Assembly (NCBI RefSeq): GCF_022427965.1
Contig: NZ_JAKTTI010000001.1
Coordinates: 124,001-188,000, forward strand
Length of the DNA: 64,000 bases
Origin: Fredinandcohnia quinoae
GTDB taxonomy: Bacteria; Bacillota; Bacilli; Bacillales; Bacillaceae_L
Direction: 5' to 3'
The notes beneath the pieces were generated by a model, which saw nothing but the letters and a program-made list of their open reading frames with translations, made no database searches and was not told where the DNA came from. Shown piece by piece: positions 1 to 9,914 of the stretch (position 1 is the first letter of the stretch; each line of letters begins with the position of its first letter). Made by a program: the position numbers and the translations under genes.

Positions 1-2296
1 TTTCTTGATCTGAACCAAACAATTGCTTTTCTTGATCATATAATGCTAAATGTTCATTTACATTTTGTTCTTTTAGTACGACTTCACGATACTCACTCTT
101 GACCGATTGCTCCTTTAGTCGCAATTGCTCTCCAACTTCACGCAATCTCTCAAGAATATCTTCATTTTCTGATATAGAACTTTTTAACTTTTTAATATGT
201 TGTTCTAGATCGTTCGTTTTTTCCTCCATTTCAGCTAACTTTTCAGTGACGGTTTCCAACTCACGCCCTCTACTTAACAAGGAATTTGACTTCTGCTTTA
301 CAGCCCCTCCGGTCATTGAACCACCGGGGTTTACAACATCACCATCTAATGTAACAAGTCGATATCGATGCTGGATGATTTTCGCTAACTCATTCGCTCC
401 CTTTAAATCTGAAGTAATGATAACAGTACCTAATAAATTATTAATCACGGACTGATACTCCGTCTTATACGAGATTAAATCAGCAGCAACGCCAATAAAT
501 GACGGATGTGCCTTAACAGAATCTAATAATCCAGAGGAGATTATGCGCTCTTTAATAATATTCAATGGTAAAAATGTTGCTCTACCAAAAGAATTCTGTT
601 TAAGATATTTAATTGCATCTCTTGCACTTTTCTCATTATCGACTACTATATGCTGTGTGGCTCCACCTAGAGCTATTTCAATAGCAGTTTCATACTCCTT
701 TGGCACATGTATAAGTTCAGCTATTGCCCCTTCAATTCCTGAGAGGCTTTCATTTCGTGCTTTTAATACTTCTTTAACACCTTGAAAAAAGCCAGCATAA
801 TCATCCTGCATTTCTTCAAGCATTTCTTTTCGAGACTTCGTTTGCTGTAAATATTGATAAGCTTGATACAGTGTACTTTCCTTCTTTTGATAGTTTGTTT
901 TACTATTCTCAAGCTTCTTTTGTACATCCCTAAAGCTAATAATCTGCTTATTAATTTCTTCTTCAATAACAGAGAGCTTTGTTTGAAGACTCAATTTTTC
1001 ATCCTGAATAGCTGTTCTTTCAAGTACATATTTTTGATTCGATTCATCTAAACGACTTGCTTTACGTTCTTGTTGTTGTTCCTGGTCTTTCAGATATACT
1101 ATCTCATTTCGATAGGTGGCCTGTTTGTTTAACAATTCGATATAGTCACTTTTAATATTTTCAATCTTTTCTTCAATATTTTGATCAAATGACTCAAGCA
1201 ATGTTTGTTTATTCGTTAATTCATCCTTTAACTGTTGCACTTCATTAATCAGTGATTTCAATTTCTCAAGCTCTTGTGTTTTTGTTTCTGATAGTGAAGA
1301 TATTTTTACATTTAGTTCTTTTATAGAGCTTTCAAGAAGGCTTCTATTTTGAACTGCATTTTTTTTGCGTTCCTTTAATACTTCTTTTCGTCCCTCTAGT
1401 TTTTCAAGCTCTTCACTTGTGCGTAATAAAACTTGTTGAAGTTCATTAACTGCCTCATCTGCAGCATCCATTTGACCACGTATTTCTTCTATTTGGGCTT
1501 CTTTTTTTTGTAAAATGGTGTTTAGACCAAGTTCCTTTTCTTTATGTTGTTCAACCAATTTAGAAAGTTGCTCCCATTTCTCGTGGAGGTCTTCTATCTC
1601 ATATACGGTTAAACCAACTTCAATTTGCTCTAACTCTTCCTTTTTTTCCAAATAATCCTTTGCTATTGATGCCTGAATTTGCAATGGTTCCTTTTGAATT
1701 TCTAGCTCATGTAGGATATCATTAACACGATTTAAATTTTCTTGGGTCTCAGCTAGCTTGTATTCTGCTTTTTTCTTACGGCTTTTATATTTTAAAACAC
1801 CTGCTGCTTCCTCAAAAATACTTCTACGTTCTTCAGATTTACTGCTTAGGATTTCTTCTACCTTCCCTTGGCTAATAATTGAAAACGCTTCACGACCGAG
1901 GCCAGAATCCATAAATAAATCAACAATATCTTTTAATCGACAAGATTGTTTATTAATTAAAAATTCACTTTCACCTGACCGATACACACGGCGGGTTACA
2001 CTTACTTCATTATAGTCAATTGGTAAAAAATGATCATCATTATCTAAAGTTAATGTAACTTCAGCTACATTCAATGCCTTGCGACTATCACTACCAACAA
2101 ATATTATATCTTCCATCTTTGTACCACGTAAGGATTTAGCCGATTGTTCTCCAAGCACCCAACGGATACCATCAGTAATATTACTTTTTCCACTTCCATT
2201 AGGACCTACAACCGCTGTCACTCCAGGAACAAAATCTACCGCTATTCTTTCTGCAAACGATTTAAATCCTACTATATCTAAACGTTTGAGGAACAT
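1..2296 (-). CDS. smc: Chromosome partition protein Smc (3' end cut by window)
   Basis: SMC ATPase that, with ScpA and ScpB, organises and segregates the chromosome. About 765 N-terminal codons are present of a family length near 1,190, so the C-terminal coiled coil, ABC signature and Walker B lie outside. The start at 2296 reads MFLKRLDIVGFKSF and follows a GAGGGGG ribosome site. Walker A GPNGSGKSN is at residues 31-39. A long Glu/Lys/Gln-rich coiled coil covers roughly residues 170-490, and the hinge domain lies at about 497-665 and includes GGSMTGG. It is the last gene seen in the rnc-smc direction; a strong terminator at 2396-2412 separates it from rnc. The frame is intact throughout. Confidence 0.97.
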   Translation of the reverse strand, partial: MFLKRLDIVGFKSFAERIAVDFVPGVTAVVGPNGSGKSNITDGIRWVLGEQSAKSLRGTKMEDIIFVGSDSRKALNVAEVTLTLDNDDHFLPIDYNEVSVTRRVYRSGESEFLINKQSCRLKDIVDLFMDSGLGREAFSIISQGKVEEILSSKSEERRSIFEEAAGVLKYKSRKKKAEYKLAETQENLNRVNDILHELEIQKEPLQIQASIAKDYLEKKEELEQIEVGLTVYEIEDLHEKWEQLSKLVEQHKEKELGLNTILQKKEAQIEEIRGQMDAADEAVNELQQVLLRTSEELEKLEGRKEVLKERKKNAVQNRSLLESSIKELNVKISSLSETKTQELEKLKSLINEVQQLKDELTNKQTLLESFDQNIEEKIENIKSDYIELLNKQATYRNEIVYLKDQEQQQERKASRLDESNQKYVLERTAIQDEKLSLQTKLSVIEEEINKQIISFRDVQKKLENSKTNYQKKESTLYQAYQYLQQTKSRKEMLEEMQDDYAGFFQGVKEVLKARNESLSGIEGAIAELIHVPKEYETAIEIALGGATQHIVVDNEKSARDAIKYLKQNSFGRATFLPLNIIKERIISSGLLDSVKAHPSFIGVAADLISYKTEYQSVINNLLGTVIITSDLKGANELAKIIQHRYRLVTLDGDVVNPGGSMTGGAVKQKSNSLLSRGRELETVTEKLAEMEEKTNDLEQHIKKLKSSISENEDILERLREVGEQLRLKEQSVKSEYREVVLKEQNVNEHLALYDQEKQLFGSDQE

Positions 2297-2389
2297 ATAT
2301 TTCCCCCTCACAATAATATTAAATATTAAATAATCCCTACATATTTTAACATAAACACACAAGTAGGTATGAATTATTTTTTGATGTAA

Positions 2390-2414
2390 AAAAAGCCCCT
2401 TTTGTAAAGGGGAG
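2390..2414 (-). terminator. Rho-independent terminator after rnc
   Basis: Seen on the minus strand: CCCCTTT, a 3-nt loop, AAAGGGG, then a run of seven or more T. It lies just after the rnc stop and before smc, so smc probably depends on read-through or on its own promoter in the 95 bases before its start. Confidence 0.85.
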
Positions 2415-2419
2415 TATAA

Positions 2420-3148
2420 TTACTTATTTTTCAGTTTTTTAAGTGCTAATTCAGCAGCATGCTGTTCCGCTTCTTTTTTTGATTTTCCTGATCCAATACC
2501 TAATTCTTCACCATTTAAGGCAACTCTTGAAACGAATTCACGACTATGTGCAGGACCTTTTTCTTGAAGTACTTTATATTCAATTACTCCATTTCCAGTA
2601 CGTTGGACCAGTTCTTGGAGTTGACTTTTATAATCCATCACATGAGAAAAAGCACCCGCATTAATTTTAGGTATTACGGTATTATTTAAAAACTGACATA
2701 CGATATCAAGACCTTGATCTAGATATAACGCTCCAATAAAAGCCTCAAAAACATCCGCTAATAATGCAGGACGTTCCCTTCCACCTGTCAGTTCCTCTCC
2801 TTTTCCAAGTAGTACAATCTCCCCAAATGATAAATCATTGGCAAATGTTACTAAGGATGGTTCACAAACAATCGCTGCACGCATTTTTGTTAATTCACCC
2901 TCACTCATAATAGGGAATTTTTTGAAAAGAAACTGTGATATTGTCAGTTCCAAAACCGCGTCTCCTAAAAATTCTAGCCTCTCATTATCTTCATACGGCT
3001 TTTTTCGATGCTCATTCACATAGGATGAATGGGTAAATGCTTGGATTAGTAATTTTTCATTTACAAAATGAATACCAACCCTTTCTTGAAATGCCTTAAA
3101 TTTCGCACCTATCTTTATTCCTTTTTCTTTATTCGTCATTCTTTTCAC
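2420..3148 (-). CDS. rnc: Ribonuclease III
   Basis: Double-strand-specific endoribonuclease that processes rRNA precursors and other structured RNAs. The 242-residue product has the RNase III signature NERLEFLGD at residues 55-63, a second acidic cluster ([13 protein letters not shown]) that supplies metal ligands, and a C-terminal double-stranded RNA binding domain from about residue 169 to the end ([12 protein letters not shown]...[14 protein letters not shown]). The start is GTG at 3148, with GGAGGT eight bases upstream (3157-3162); the internal ATG at 3139 has no well-placed site. It lies between acpP and smc as in B. subtilis. A stem-loop at 3171-3192 sits directly in front of its ribosome site. 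Confidence 0.96.
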   Translation of the reverse strand: MKRMTNKEKGIKIGAKFKAFQERVGIHFVNEKLLIQAFTHSSYVNEHRKKPYEDNERLEFLGDAVLELTISQFLFKKFPIMSEGELTKMRAAIVCEPSLVTFANDLSFGEIVLLGKGEELTGGRERPALLADVFEAFIGALYLDQGLDIVCQFLNNTVIPKINAGAFSHVMDYKSQLQELVQRTGNGVIEYKVLQEKGPAHSREFVSRVALNGEELGIGSGKSKKEAEQHAAELALKKLKNK

Positions 3149-3169
3149 CTTAACGTACCTCCAAGGAGA

Positions 3170-3193
3170 AAGCCCCGTATAATACGGGACTTT
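3170..3193 (-). terminator. Stem-loop between acpP and rnc (attenuating terminator)
   Basis: Minus strand: AAAGTCCCGTA, loop TTA, TACGGGGCTTT, an 11-bp stem with one T-G pair, followed by CTCCTT rather than a clean T run. On the plus strand it is followed by TTTTTT. It probably ends most acpP transcripts, and it lies only about ten bases from the rnc ribosome site. Confidence 0.6.
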
Positions 3194-3209
3194 TTTCTAA
3201 AAACAAATA

Positions 3210-3443
3210 TTATAGCTGGCTCTTTATGTAATTTACAGCATCACCAACTGTAGAAATTTTCTCTGCTTCATCATCAGAGATTTCCATGTCGAACTCATCT
3301 TCAAGTTCCATAACTAGTTCTACAACATCTAGTGAATCTGCTCCAAGATCATCCTTAAAAGAAGCTTCAAGTTTTACCGCTGATTCTTCGACACCTAAGC
3401 GGTCAACTACGATCTTTGTTACTCTTTCTAATACATCTGCCAT
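3210..3443 (-). CDS. acpP: Acyl carrier protein
   Basis: Carries growing acyl chains on a 4'-phosphopantetheine arm for fatty-acid synthesis. The 77-residue acidic protein has the attachment motif GADSLD with the modified serine at residue 37 counting Met1. The start ATG at 3443 is preceded by GGAGGTG seven bases upstream (3451-3456); the upstream GTG at 3452 falls inside that ribosome site and was rejected, which gives the usual ACP length. It follows fabG and precedes rnc. It is likely expressed above its neighbours, consistent with the stem-loop separating it from rnc. Confidence 0.97.
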   Translation of the reverse strand: MADVLERVTKIVVDRLGVEESAVKLEASFKDDLGADSLDVVELVMELEDEFDMEISDDEAEKISTVGDAVNYIKSQL

Positions 3444-3517
3444 TTCACTCACCTCCCTTCAATATTATATTTGATTTTTAATAGAAAAACTAGTTTTCAT
3501 TTGATACGATTTTCTAA

Positions 3518-4258
3518 TTACATCACCATACCACCATCAACATGTAGAGTTTGACCTGTCATATAACTGCTATTTTCAGAAGCTAGAAATAATACGACTC
3601 CTGCGATGTCCTTAGTATCACCAAATCTACCAAGTGGAATTTGCTTAAGCATTTCGTTTTTCACGTCTTCTGGTAATTTATCGGTCATTTCAGTTGTAAT
3701 AAAACCTGGAGCTACTGCATTCACTGTAATATTTCGACTAGAAAGTTCTTTTGCAGTTGTTTTTGTTAAGCCAATTACCCCTGCTTTAGCTGCAACGTAA
3801 TTTGCCTGCCCAGGATTGCCACTAACTCCAACAATCGACGCAATATTGATTATTCTACCTGATCTTTGTTTCATCATTTGACGAGTAACTGCCTTCGTGC
3901 AAAGGAATACACCTTTTAAATTAGTATTTATAACATCATCCCACTCGTCTTCTTTCATTCTCATTAGTAAATTATCCCTCGTGATGCCAGCATTATTTAC
4001 TAAAATATCAAGACTGCCATAAGTAGCGATGACCTCTTTAACCATTGTTGCAACTGATTCTGAGTTCGCAACATTGGCTTGTATTGCAAATGCCTCTTTC
4101 CCTAGTGCTTTAATTTCATCAACAACCTCATTGGCTCTCGCTTCACTTCCTGAATAATTAACTGCGACTTTCGCACCTGCTCTTGCAAGTTCTATTGCGA
4201 TTGATCGTCCAATTCCACGTGAAGCACCTGTTACAAGTACAACTTTTCCATCTAACAA
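3518..4258 (-). CDS. fabG: 3-oxoacyl-[acyl-carrier-protein] reductase
   Basis: NADPH-dependent reduction of 3-oxoacyl-ACP, the first reduction of each fatty-acid elongation cycle. The 246-residue short-chain dehydrogenase has the Rossmann motif TGASRGIG near the N-terminus, NNAG in the middle, and the catalytic Ser and YxxxK pair in SIVGVSGN...ANYVAAK. The start is TTG at 4258, with GGAGGT eight bases upstream (4267-4272). It begins one base after the fabD stop, so the two are translationally coupled. Operon order in transcription is fapR-plsX-fabD-fabG-acpP. Confidence 0.97.
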   Translation of the reverse strand: MLDGKVVLVTGASRGIGRSIAIELARAGAKVAVNYSGSEARANEVVDEIKALGKEAFAIQANVANSESVATMVKEVIATYGSLDILVNNAGITRDNLLMRMKEDEWDDVINTNLKGVFLCTKAVTRQMMKQRSGRIINIASIVGVSGNPGQANYVAAKAGVIGLTKTTAKELSSRNITVNAVAPGFITTEMTDKLPEDVKNEMLKQIPLGRFGDTKDIAGVVLFLASENSSYMTGQTLHVDGGMVM

Positions 4259-4259
4259 C

Positions 4260-5204
4260 TTAATCTACCTCCTTTAGTGCATTTATTGTATTTTGTAATG
4301 TTTCCAAATCACTTATTGCGTACGTATTTACTCTTCTATTGACTTTTTTAACTAAGCCGGATAATACCTTTCCTGGTCCAATTTCTATGAATGTATCGAC
4401 ACCTTGGTCCAACATATATTCAACAGATGTTTGCCATAATACTGGCGAGAAGAGTTGATTTATCAGGTTTTCTTTAATAATATCTGAAGAAATCATCTCC
4501 TTCGCATTAACATTAGCAATTACCGGAATACGAGCATCCTTGATTTCAATGCTGTCAAGTGCATCACGAAGCTTTCCGGAAGCTGGTTCCATTAATACGG
4601 AATGAAATGGACCACTTACCTCTAGAGGAATAGCTCGCTTTGCACCTTTTTCTTTTGCAAGCCCACAAGCAGCCTCTACGCCCCCGGTGGTTCCAGAAAT
4701 CACAATTTGGCCGGGACAATTAATATTTGCTAGCTGAACAGCCTCCCCATTCATGGAAACTTGCTCGGTTACCAACCGTAATTCATCACTTTCCATTCCA
4801 AGGATTGCTGCCATTGTCCCAAGTCCAGCAGGTACAGCTTCTTCCATCAGCTCTCCGCGTTTTCGAACAGTTGTTACAGCATCCTCAAAGCTAATCGCCC
4901 CTGCAGCTACTAGTGCTGTATATTCTCCAAGGCTATGCCCAGCAACAAAATCAGGTGTAATATTTGCCTCCTTAAATATCTCTAAGATTGCAATACTAGT
5001 CGTTAATAACGCTGGTTGTGCATTCACAGTTAAGGTCAGCTTTTCTTGTGGACCATTAAAAATTATTTCAGTCAAGTCCTCATGCAAACTCTCATCAGCT
5101 TTGGCAAAAATTTCTTGTACTCTTTTATTAGCATCAGCTAATTCTTTACCCATACCTACGATTTGTGATCCTTGACCAGGAAATACAAATGCAATTTTCC
5201 CCAT
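4260..5204 (-). CDS. fabD: Malonyl-CoA:ACP transacylase
   Basis: Transfers malonyl from CoA to ACP and so feeds two-carbon units to fatty-acid synthesis. The 314-residue protein begins with FVFPGQGSQ, and the nucleophile elbow GHSLGEY places the catalytic Ser at residue 91; the His partner is in SGPFHS. The ATG at 5204 has an AAAGGAG site about ten bases upstream. It lies between plsX and fabG with no room for other genes, and is expected to be controlled by FapR with the rest of the operon. Confidence 0.97.
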   Translation of the reverse strand: MGKIAFVFPGQGSQIVGMGKELADANKRVQEIFAKADESLHEDLTEIIFNGPQEKLTLTVNAQPALLTTSIAILEIFKEANITPDFVAGHSLGEYTALVAAGAISFEDAVTTVRKRGELMEEAVPAGLGTMAAILGMESDELRLVTEQVSMNGEAVQLANINCPGQIVISGTTGGVEAACGLAKEKGAKRAIPLEVSGPFHSVLMEPASGKLRDALDSIEIKDARIPVIANVNAKEMISSDIIKENLINQLFSPVLWQTSVEYMLDQGVDTFIEIGPGKVLSGLVKKVNRRVNTYAISDLETLQNTINALKEVD

Positions 5205-5225
5205 TTTCTATCGACTCCTTTCTAC

Positions 5226-6224
5226 CTAGTTAACCTTATGATTTATTTCCTCAACTGTAGATTGGATCAACCCCGAAACATCTTGTTCAACCATTTCAAC
5301 GGTTTGACGAACTGCACTGAATACCCCATTTGCATCAGATGAACCGTGCGCCTTTATAACTGGTGCCTTTAAGCCAAACAGACCTGCGCCTCCATACTCA
5401 GAGTAGTCCATTGTTTTTTTGATCACTTTTAATTGCGGCATTAATAAACCAGCAGCAACCTTACTCTTTAAATTACTTGTAAAAGCAGTTTTTAGCATTG
5501 TAAACATTGATAGAGCTGTTCCCTCAATTGTTTTTAAAGCTACATTACCTGTAAACCCATCCGTTACAACGACATCTGCAACACCATCTAATAAATCTCT
5601 AGCTTCAACATTTCCAATAAAATGGAGGTTCGAGTCTTTTATCAACTGGAAGGCATGCTTTGTTAAATCATTTCCTTTTTTATCCTCAGTCCCAACGTTT
5701 AATAGGCCTACTCTTGGAGAGGAAATTCCTCTTACTTTTTCAGCATATATAGACCCCATCACCGCATATTGGAGAAGATGCTCTGGTTTTGCATCTACAT
5801 TTGCTCCCACATCTAACATCAAAAATCCTTTTCCATCTAAAGTAGGAAGTGTTGGAGATAAAGCAGGGCGTTCAATCCCATCAATTCTTCCCACAATAAA
5901 AAGGCCTGCTGTCATTAAAGCTCCTGTATTTCCAGCTGAAATACAAGCATCGGCCCTTCCTTCTTTAACCTCATTAGCCATTAATACCATTGAGGCATTC
6001 TTCTTCCTTCGAACAGCTCTTACAGGCTCGTCGGTTGCTTCAATAACTTCATCAGTATGTAAAATTGTTATCCTTTCATCATTTGATAAATAAGGACGTA
6101 TTTTAGCCTCATCCCCAATAAGGGTAATATGTAAATTTTGATAATGCGTGATTGCTTTTATTGCACCTTCAACAATTTCCTTTGGTGCATAATCTCCACC
6201 CATTGCATCTATAGCGATTTTCAT
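5226..6224 (-). CDS. plsX: Phosphate acyltransferase PlsX
   Basis: Makes acyl-phosphate from acyl-ACP, the first step of the PlsX/PlsY route to phosphatidic acid. The 332-residue product opens with [14 protein letters not shown], the family hallmark, and keeps the [20 protein letters not shown] and [13 protein letters not shown] blocks. The start ATG at 6224 lies three bases after the fapR stop. It links fatty-acid and phospholipid synthesis inside the FapR operon. Confidence 0.97.
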   Translation of the reverse strand: MKIAIDAMGGDYAPKEIVEGAIKAITHYQNLHITLIGDEAKIRPYLSNDERITILHTDEVIEATDEPVRAVRRKKNASMVLMANEVKEGRADACISAGNTGALMTAGLFIVGRIDGIERPALSPTLPTLDGKGFLMLDVGANVDAKPEHLLQYAVMGSIYAEKVRGISSPRVGLLNVGTEDKKGNDLTKHAFQLIKDSNLHFIGNVEARDLLDGVADVVVTDGFTGNVALKTIEGTALSMFTMLKTAFTSNLKSKVAAGLLMPQLKVIKKTMDYSEYGGAGLFGLKAPVIKAHGSSDANGVFSAVRQTVEMVEQDVSGLIQSTVEEINHKVN

Positions 6225-6227
6225 TTG

Positions 6228-6809
6228 TTAATCAACATCCTTTTTTAGCTTCTTAGAACGATACATCATAAATTCACCCGAGAACACCAACTCATTCCCC
6301 ACATAACTCATTACTTCTACTAGTGTTCTCCCTTTTTCCTGTTCTAAGCTTTTAACTTTTGCTTTTGCAATAATTCGTTCACCTTCTTTAACTTGTCTTG
6401 TAAACAGAATATTCGCCTTCGCAGTTAGTGCAAGTTCATCATTAATAACAGCTACCGCTAGAGAATTTGCTTGGGCAAATAGGTGATGTCCTCTTGCAAT
6501 TTGATTTCTTTTAAAAACATGTTCATTCATTACATCGAAGATCGAGATTGCACTTTGGTCTAATTCAAGATCAATCACTTCACCAATAACCTCATCCATC
6601 GGGAGGGATTTCACTTGATTTTCCAAGTTTTTTTCAGCTACATGTTTTATTCTTTCACGTAACTCAGGGATTGATAATTCTAATCGATCTAAACGAATTG
6701 TTTGTACACTTACAGTAAATTTTTCAGCTAAATCTTCATCAGTAATAAATGGATTAAGCTTAATTGTTTCTTGCAATAATATTTGCCGTTCCTTTTTATT
6801 TCGCTTCAT
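6228..6809 (-). CDS. fapR: Transcriptional repressor FapR of lipid synthesis
   Basis: Malonyl-CoA-responsive repressor of fatty-acid and phospholipid genes. The protein has an N-terminal DeoR-like helix-turn-helix ([18 protein letters not shown]) and a C-terminal hot-dog domain (about residues 80-190) that binds malonyl-CoA, including [15 protein letters not shown] take the ATG at 6809 (MKRNKKERQ, 193 residues), which matches the family N-terminus; a GTG at 6818 would add three residues, and neither has a strong ribosome site. It is the first gene of the lipid operon, with its own operator just upstream (6830-6846), so it should be autoregulated. Confidence 0.95.
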   Translation of the reverse strand: MKRNKKERQILLQETIKLNPFITDEDLAEKFTVSVQTIRLDRLELSIPELRERIKHVAEKNLENQVKSLPMDEVIGEVIDLELDQSAISIFDVMNEHVFKRNQIARGHHLFAQANSLAVAVINDELALTAKANILFTRQVKEGERIIAKAKVKSLEQEKGRTLVEVMSYVGNELVFSGEFMMYRSKKLKKDVD

Positions 6810-6829
6810 CAAATACACCGTCCGCGCTC

Positions 6830-6846
6830 TTAAGACTAGGTACTAA
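6830..6846 (-). promoter_or_regulatory. FapR operator
   Basis: Minus strand reads TTAGTACCTAGTCTTAA, the imperfect inverted repeat recognised by FapR. It begins four bases after the -10 hexamer (6851-6856), so bound FapR would cover the transcription start. The match to the family operator is from memory of the B. subtilis fapR promoter, not from a search. Confidence 0.85.
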
Positions 6847-6850
6847 TAGT

Positions 6851-6879
6851 AGTATATAATTTAAAAAAGCAGATTGCAA
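6851..6879 (-). promoter_or_regulatory. Sigma-A promoter of the fapR operon
   Basis: Minus strand has TTGCAA (6874-6879), a 17-base spacer and TATACT (6851-6856). The -35 box lies inside the 3' arm of the recG terminator, so the two signals share DNA. Confidence 0.8.
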
Positions 6880-6914
6880 GAAGATTTACTTGATCCTCCT
6901 ACAGTCTGCTTTTA
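6864..6914 (-). terminator. Terminator after recG
   Basis: Minus strand: AAAAGCAGA and TCTGCTTTTTT enclose a roughly 32-base, partly paired loop. It ends recG-operon transcripts just before the fapR operon. Confidence 0.75.
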
Positions 6915-6938
6915 TACATTAATTCATATCCCAAAAAA

Positions 6939-8987
6939 TTAATCAAGCTTTTCTCCCTCTAACACACCAGATGAGGTAAGATGCTCTCTTAATGATTTGA
7001 AGCTATAATCCTTCCAAAATTGTTTTGAATTTATAAGTTCTATAGCATCATTACGAGCTACCTCTAACGCCCGATAATCATGAACCATATCAGCAACTTT
7101 AAACTCTGGCATGCCACTTTGTTTTCTTCCAAAAAAATCTCCTGGTCCACGTAATTCCAAGTCTTTCTCTGATAATACAAATCCATCATTTGTTTCGGTC
7201 ATAATTCGCATTCTTTCTTTTCCAATCTCTGACTTTGGATCTGCGAGAAGAATACAATAGGATTGCTCACTTCCTCTGCCTACTCGACCCCTTAGCTGAT
7301 GAAGTTGTGATAAACCAAACCGTTCAGCATCATAGATTACCATCATAGTTGCATTCGGTACATTCACACCTACCTCAACAACTGTTGTTGAAACAAGTAA
7401 TTGAACTTCATTATCACTAAATTCTTTCATTACAAACTCTTTTTCATCTGATGTTAAGCGCCCATGCATTAGCCCAACCTTCCATTTATTTTGAAAATGG
7501 AGAGAAAGCATCGTATGAACATCTATCGCATTCTGAACATCAAGTTTTTCGGATTCCTCTATTAGTGGACAAATCACATAAGCTTGTCTTCCTTTTATAA
7601 GTTCTTTCTCAACAAATGCAAGAATTCTATCAAGCATCTCATGTTTTGCCCAATATGTTTCAATCGCCTTCCGACCTGCAGGCATCTCATCAATAATCGA
7701 AACATCCATTTCACCAAAAACCGTAATGGCCAATGTTCTAGGTATTGGGGTAGCCGTCATGAATAGAACGTCGGGGTTTTCGCCTTTTTCTCTCAACACT
7801 CTACGTTGATCAACACCAAATCGATGTTGTTCATCAGTTATAACAAGTCCAAGCTTTTTGAAATTAACTTCATTTTGAATGAGTGCATGTGTACCAACAA
7901 TTATATCAACATCACCATTTTCTAACTGCAGTAAAATTTCTTTACGCTTTTTCCCTTTTACTGAGCTAGATAAGAGTTGGATATTCAATCCAAAGTTTGA
8001 AAATAACTCTACCAAAGAGACAGCATGTTGTTCAGCTAATATTTCTGTTGGTACCATTAGAGCACCTTGATATCCCGCTAAAAATGAAGCATATAAGGCA
8101 ATGGCTGCAACAACTGTTTTTCCAGAACCAACATCGCCTTGTAGAAGACGATTCATTCTATAAGGAGATTGAAGATCTTTGATTATTTCTGAAACAACAC
8201 GATCTTGTGCATTTGTTAGTGGAAAAGGGAGACTCTTAATGAAATTTGATAATTCTTCTCCAGAAAATTGCAGTGATGAACCTTTCGTTTGTTCGCGCTC
8301 AAATTTTCTAAATGCTTGCATTTTCAACTGGAATAATAAAAATTCTTCGTAAACAAAACGTCTTCTTGCCTGTTTAAGTTCTTCTTGGGTTATTGGGTGG
8401 TGCATGATACGAATTGCATCTTTTTTTTGTAATAACTTATATTTCCTTAAAAAAAGCTCTGGGATGTTCTCCCCAATTTTATCACCATATTGCTGTAGTG
8501 CAATTGTAATAAAACGTCTCATTCCTTTTACCGTTATCTTGCCTTTTATAGAATATATAGGTTCTATTCGATCTTTTTTTGTGATAGGAGCAAAAACTAG
8601 CTCATTTACTGTTATCGTTTGCCGATGCTGATCCCATTTACCAGTAATTGTAACTGTGTCATGTAAAGTAATTTTATTTTTATAGTATGGTCGATTAAAG
8701 CAAGTCGCAGTTATTAAATATCGTCCTACTAGAACTCGAAAGGTTAATCGGGAACGTTTTCGTCCATAATAAGTAAGCACCGGTTCACTATGAACCTTAC
8801 CTTCTATTGTAATTTTTTCTTCATGCTTAACATCCGCGAGGTCTCGCATACTATAATCTTCAAATCTATATGGGAAGTATAAAATCAGGTCTTCAATCGT
8901 AAAAACATTCATTTCATTTAGCTGAAGTGCTGTTTCTTCACCAATACCTTTAATATGATCAATCGGAAGCAGTAATTCGTTATTCAC
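6939..8987 (-). CDS. recG: ATP-dependent DNA helicase RecG
   Basis: Superfamily 2 helicase that remodels stalled forks and branched DNA. The 682-residue product has an N-terminal wedge/OB domain, Walker A GDVGSGKT at 284-291, a DEQH box at 385-388, motif III FMTATPIPRT and motif VI QLRGRVGRG. The start is GTG at 8987, overlapping the last codons of sdaAA by eight bases, with only a weak AAAAGG site, so translation probably depends on coupling to sdaAA. The same sdaAA-recG-fapR order is found in B. subtilis. Confidence 0.96.
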   Translation of the reverse strand: MNNELLLPIDHIKGIGEETALQLNEMNVFTIEDLILYFPYRFEDYSMRDLADVKHEEKITIEGKVHSEPVLTYYGRKRSRLTFRVLVGRYLITATCFNRPYYKNKITLHDTVTITGKWDQHRQTITVNELVFAPITKKDRIEPIYSIKGKITVKGMRRFITIALQQYGDKIGENIPELFLRKYKLLQKKDAIRIMHHPITQEELKQARRRFVYEEFLLFQLKMQAFRKFEREQTKGSSLQFSGEELSNFIKSLPFPLTNAQDRVVSEIIKDLQSPYRMNRLLQGDVGSGKTVVAAIALYASFLAGYQGALMVPTEILAEQHAVSLVELFSNFGLNIQLLSSSVKGKKRKEILLQLENGDVDIIVGTHALIQNEVNFKKLGLVITDEQHRFGVDQRRVLREKGENPDVLFMTATPIPRTLAITVFGEMDVSIIDEMPAGRKAIETYWAKHEMLDRILAFVEKELIKGRQAYVICPLIEESEKLDVQNAIDVHTMLSLHFQNKWKVGLMHGRLTSDEKEFVMKEFSDNEVQLLVSTTVVEVGVNVPNATMMVIYDAERFGLSQLHQLRGRVGRGSEQSYCILLADPKSEIGKERMRIMTETNDGFVLSEKDLELRGPGDFFGRKQSGMPEFKVADMVHDYRALEVARNDAIELINSKQFWKDYSFKSLREHLTSSGVLEGEKLD

Positions 8988-9867
8988 CTTTTTTCAGCGA
9001 AATTCCAAAGATCTTAGCCTCAAGCGCACGAGCTGTTGGAGTTGCCGCTAAACCTCCTTGAGCAGTTTCCTTTAATGCTGTTGGCATTGATTGACCAATT
9101 TTATACATTGCTTCTATTACTTCATCACAAGGTATTCTACTTTTTATCCCTGCAAGGGCCATATCTGCAGCAACCATCGCATTAGCTGCACCCATCGCAT
9201 TTCTTTTAACACAAGGCACCTCAACTAGGCCAGCAACAGGGTCGCAAACAAGACCGAGCATATTTTTTAAGGTAATCGCCATTGCTTCAGCAGATTGTTG
9301 TGGAGTACCACCAGCCATTTCAACGATAGCACCTGCTGCCATACCTGCAGCTGAACCAACTTCAGCTTGACATCCACCTGCCGCTCCAGAAATGGACGCA
9401 TTATTCGCCACAACAAAACCAAAGGCACCTGCTGTAAACAAAAATTGCACCATTTGTTCTTTTGTTGGATTTAATTTTTTCTTTACTGCAAAAAGGGTTC
9501 CTGGCACTACTCCGGCTGATCCAGCGGTTGGTGTTGCACAAATTGTTCCCATTGCAGCATTAACCTCATTAGTTGCAACAGCCTTGCTCACAGCATCTAA
9601 AAGTATTTCTCCTGACAAAAAATTTCCCTTTTTCATATATTCCTGCAAAAGCACAGCATCTCCACCTGTTAATCCAGAGTGCGAGCTAACTCCTGATAAT
9701 CCTCTTTCAACCGCTTGTTCCATTACCTCCAAATTTTTTTCCATTTGAAGAATAATTTCTTCACGTGATTTACCAGTAACCTCAACTTCTTGAGCTATCA
9801 TTATTTCTGATATTTTCATATTTTTACTTGTAGCCATTTCTACTAATTCTGCAACATTACGAAACAT
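8980..9867 (-). CDS. sdaAA: L-serine dehydratase, alpha subunit (Fe-S)
   Basis: Catalytic subunit of the iron-sulfur L-serine dehydratase that converts serine to pyruvate and ammonia. The 295-residue product has the GGDAV, ATPTAGSAGVVPG, SGAAGGCQAEVGSA and CDPVAG...CVKRNA blocks; the cysteines in the last blocks are the family's cluster ligands. The start ATG at 9867 (MFRNVAELVEM) has AAGGAGGA just upstream, so the longer frame beginning at 9885 was shortened. It is transcribed after sdaAB and overlaps recG. Confidence 0.95.
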   Translation of the reverse strand: MFRNVAELVEMATSKNMKISEIMIAQEVEVTGKSREEIILQMEKNLEVMEQAVERGLSGVSSHSGLTGGDAVLLQEYMKKGNFLSGEILLDAVSKAVATNEVNAAMGTICATPTAGSAGVVPGTLFAVKKKLNPTKEQMVQFLFTAGAFGFVVANNASISGAAGGCQAEVGSAAGMAAGAIVEMAGGTPQQSAEAMAITLKNMLGLVCDPVAGLVEVPCVKRNAMGAANAMVAADMALAGIKSRIPCDEVIEAMYKIGQSMPTALKETAQGGLAATPTARALEAKIFGISLKKGE

Positions 9868-9894
9868 AGTAATCCTCCTTGTCATTAAAACGTA

Positions 9895-9907
9895 TGAAAG
9901 CGTTTCA
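9895..9907. promoter_or_regulatory. cre-like catabolite-response sequence
   Basis: TGAAAGCGTTTCA lies between sdaAB and sdaAA, 28 bases upstream of the sdaAA start. It looks like a CcpA cre site but is one base shorter than the usual 14-base core, so this is only a candidate. Confidence 0.3.
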
Positions 9908-9914
9908 AAAACAA

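Noticed and set aside
1-2296. Several short plus-strand open frames over the first 2.3 kb
   Set aside because: All are antisense to the continuous smc frame, whose motifs are clear and whose frame is uninterrupted.
5419-6093. Long plus-strand open frame of 224 codons
   Set aside because: Antisense to plsX; composition is that of a complementary frame, with no ribosome site or recognisable motif.
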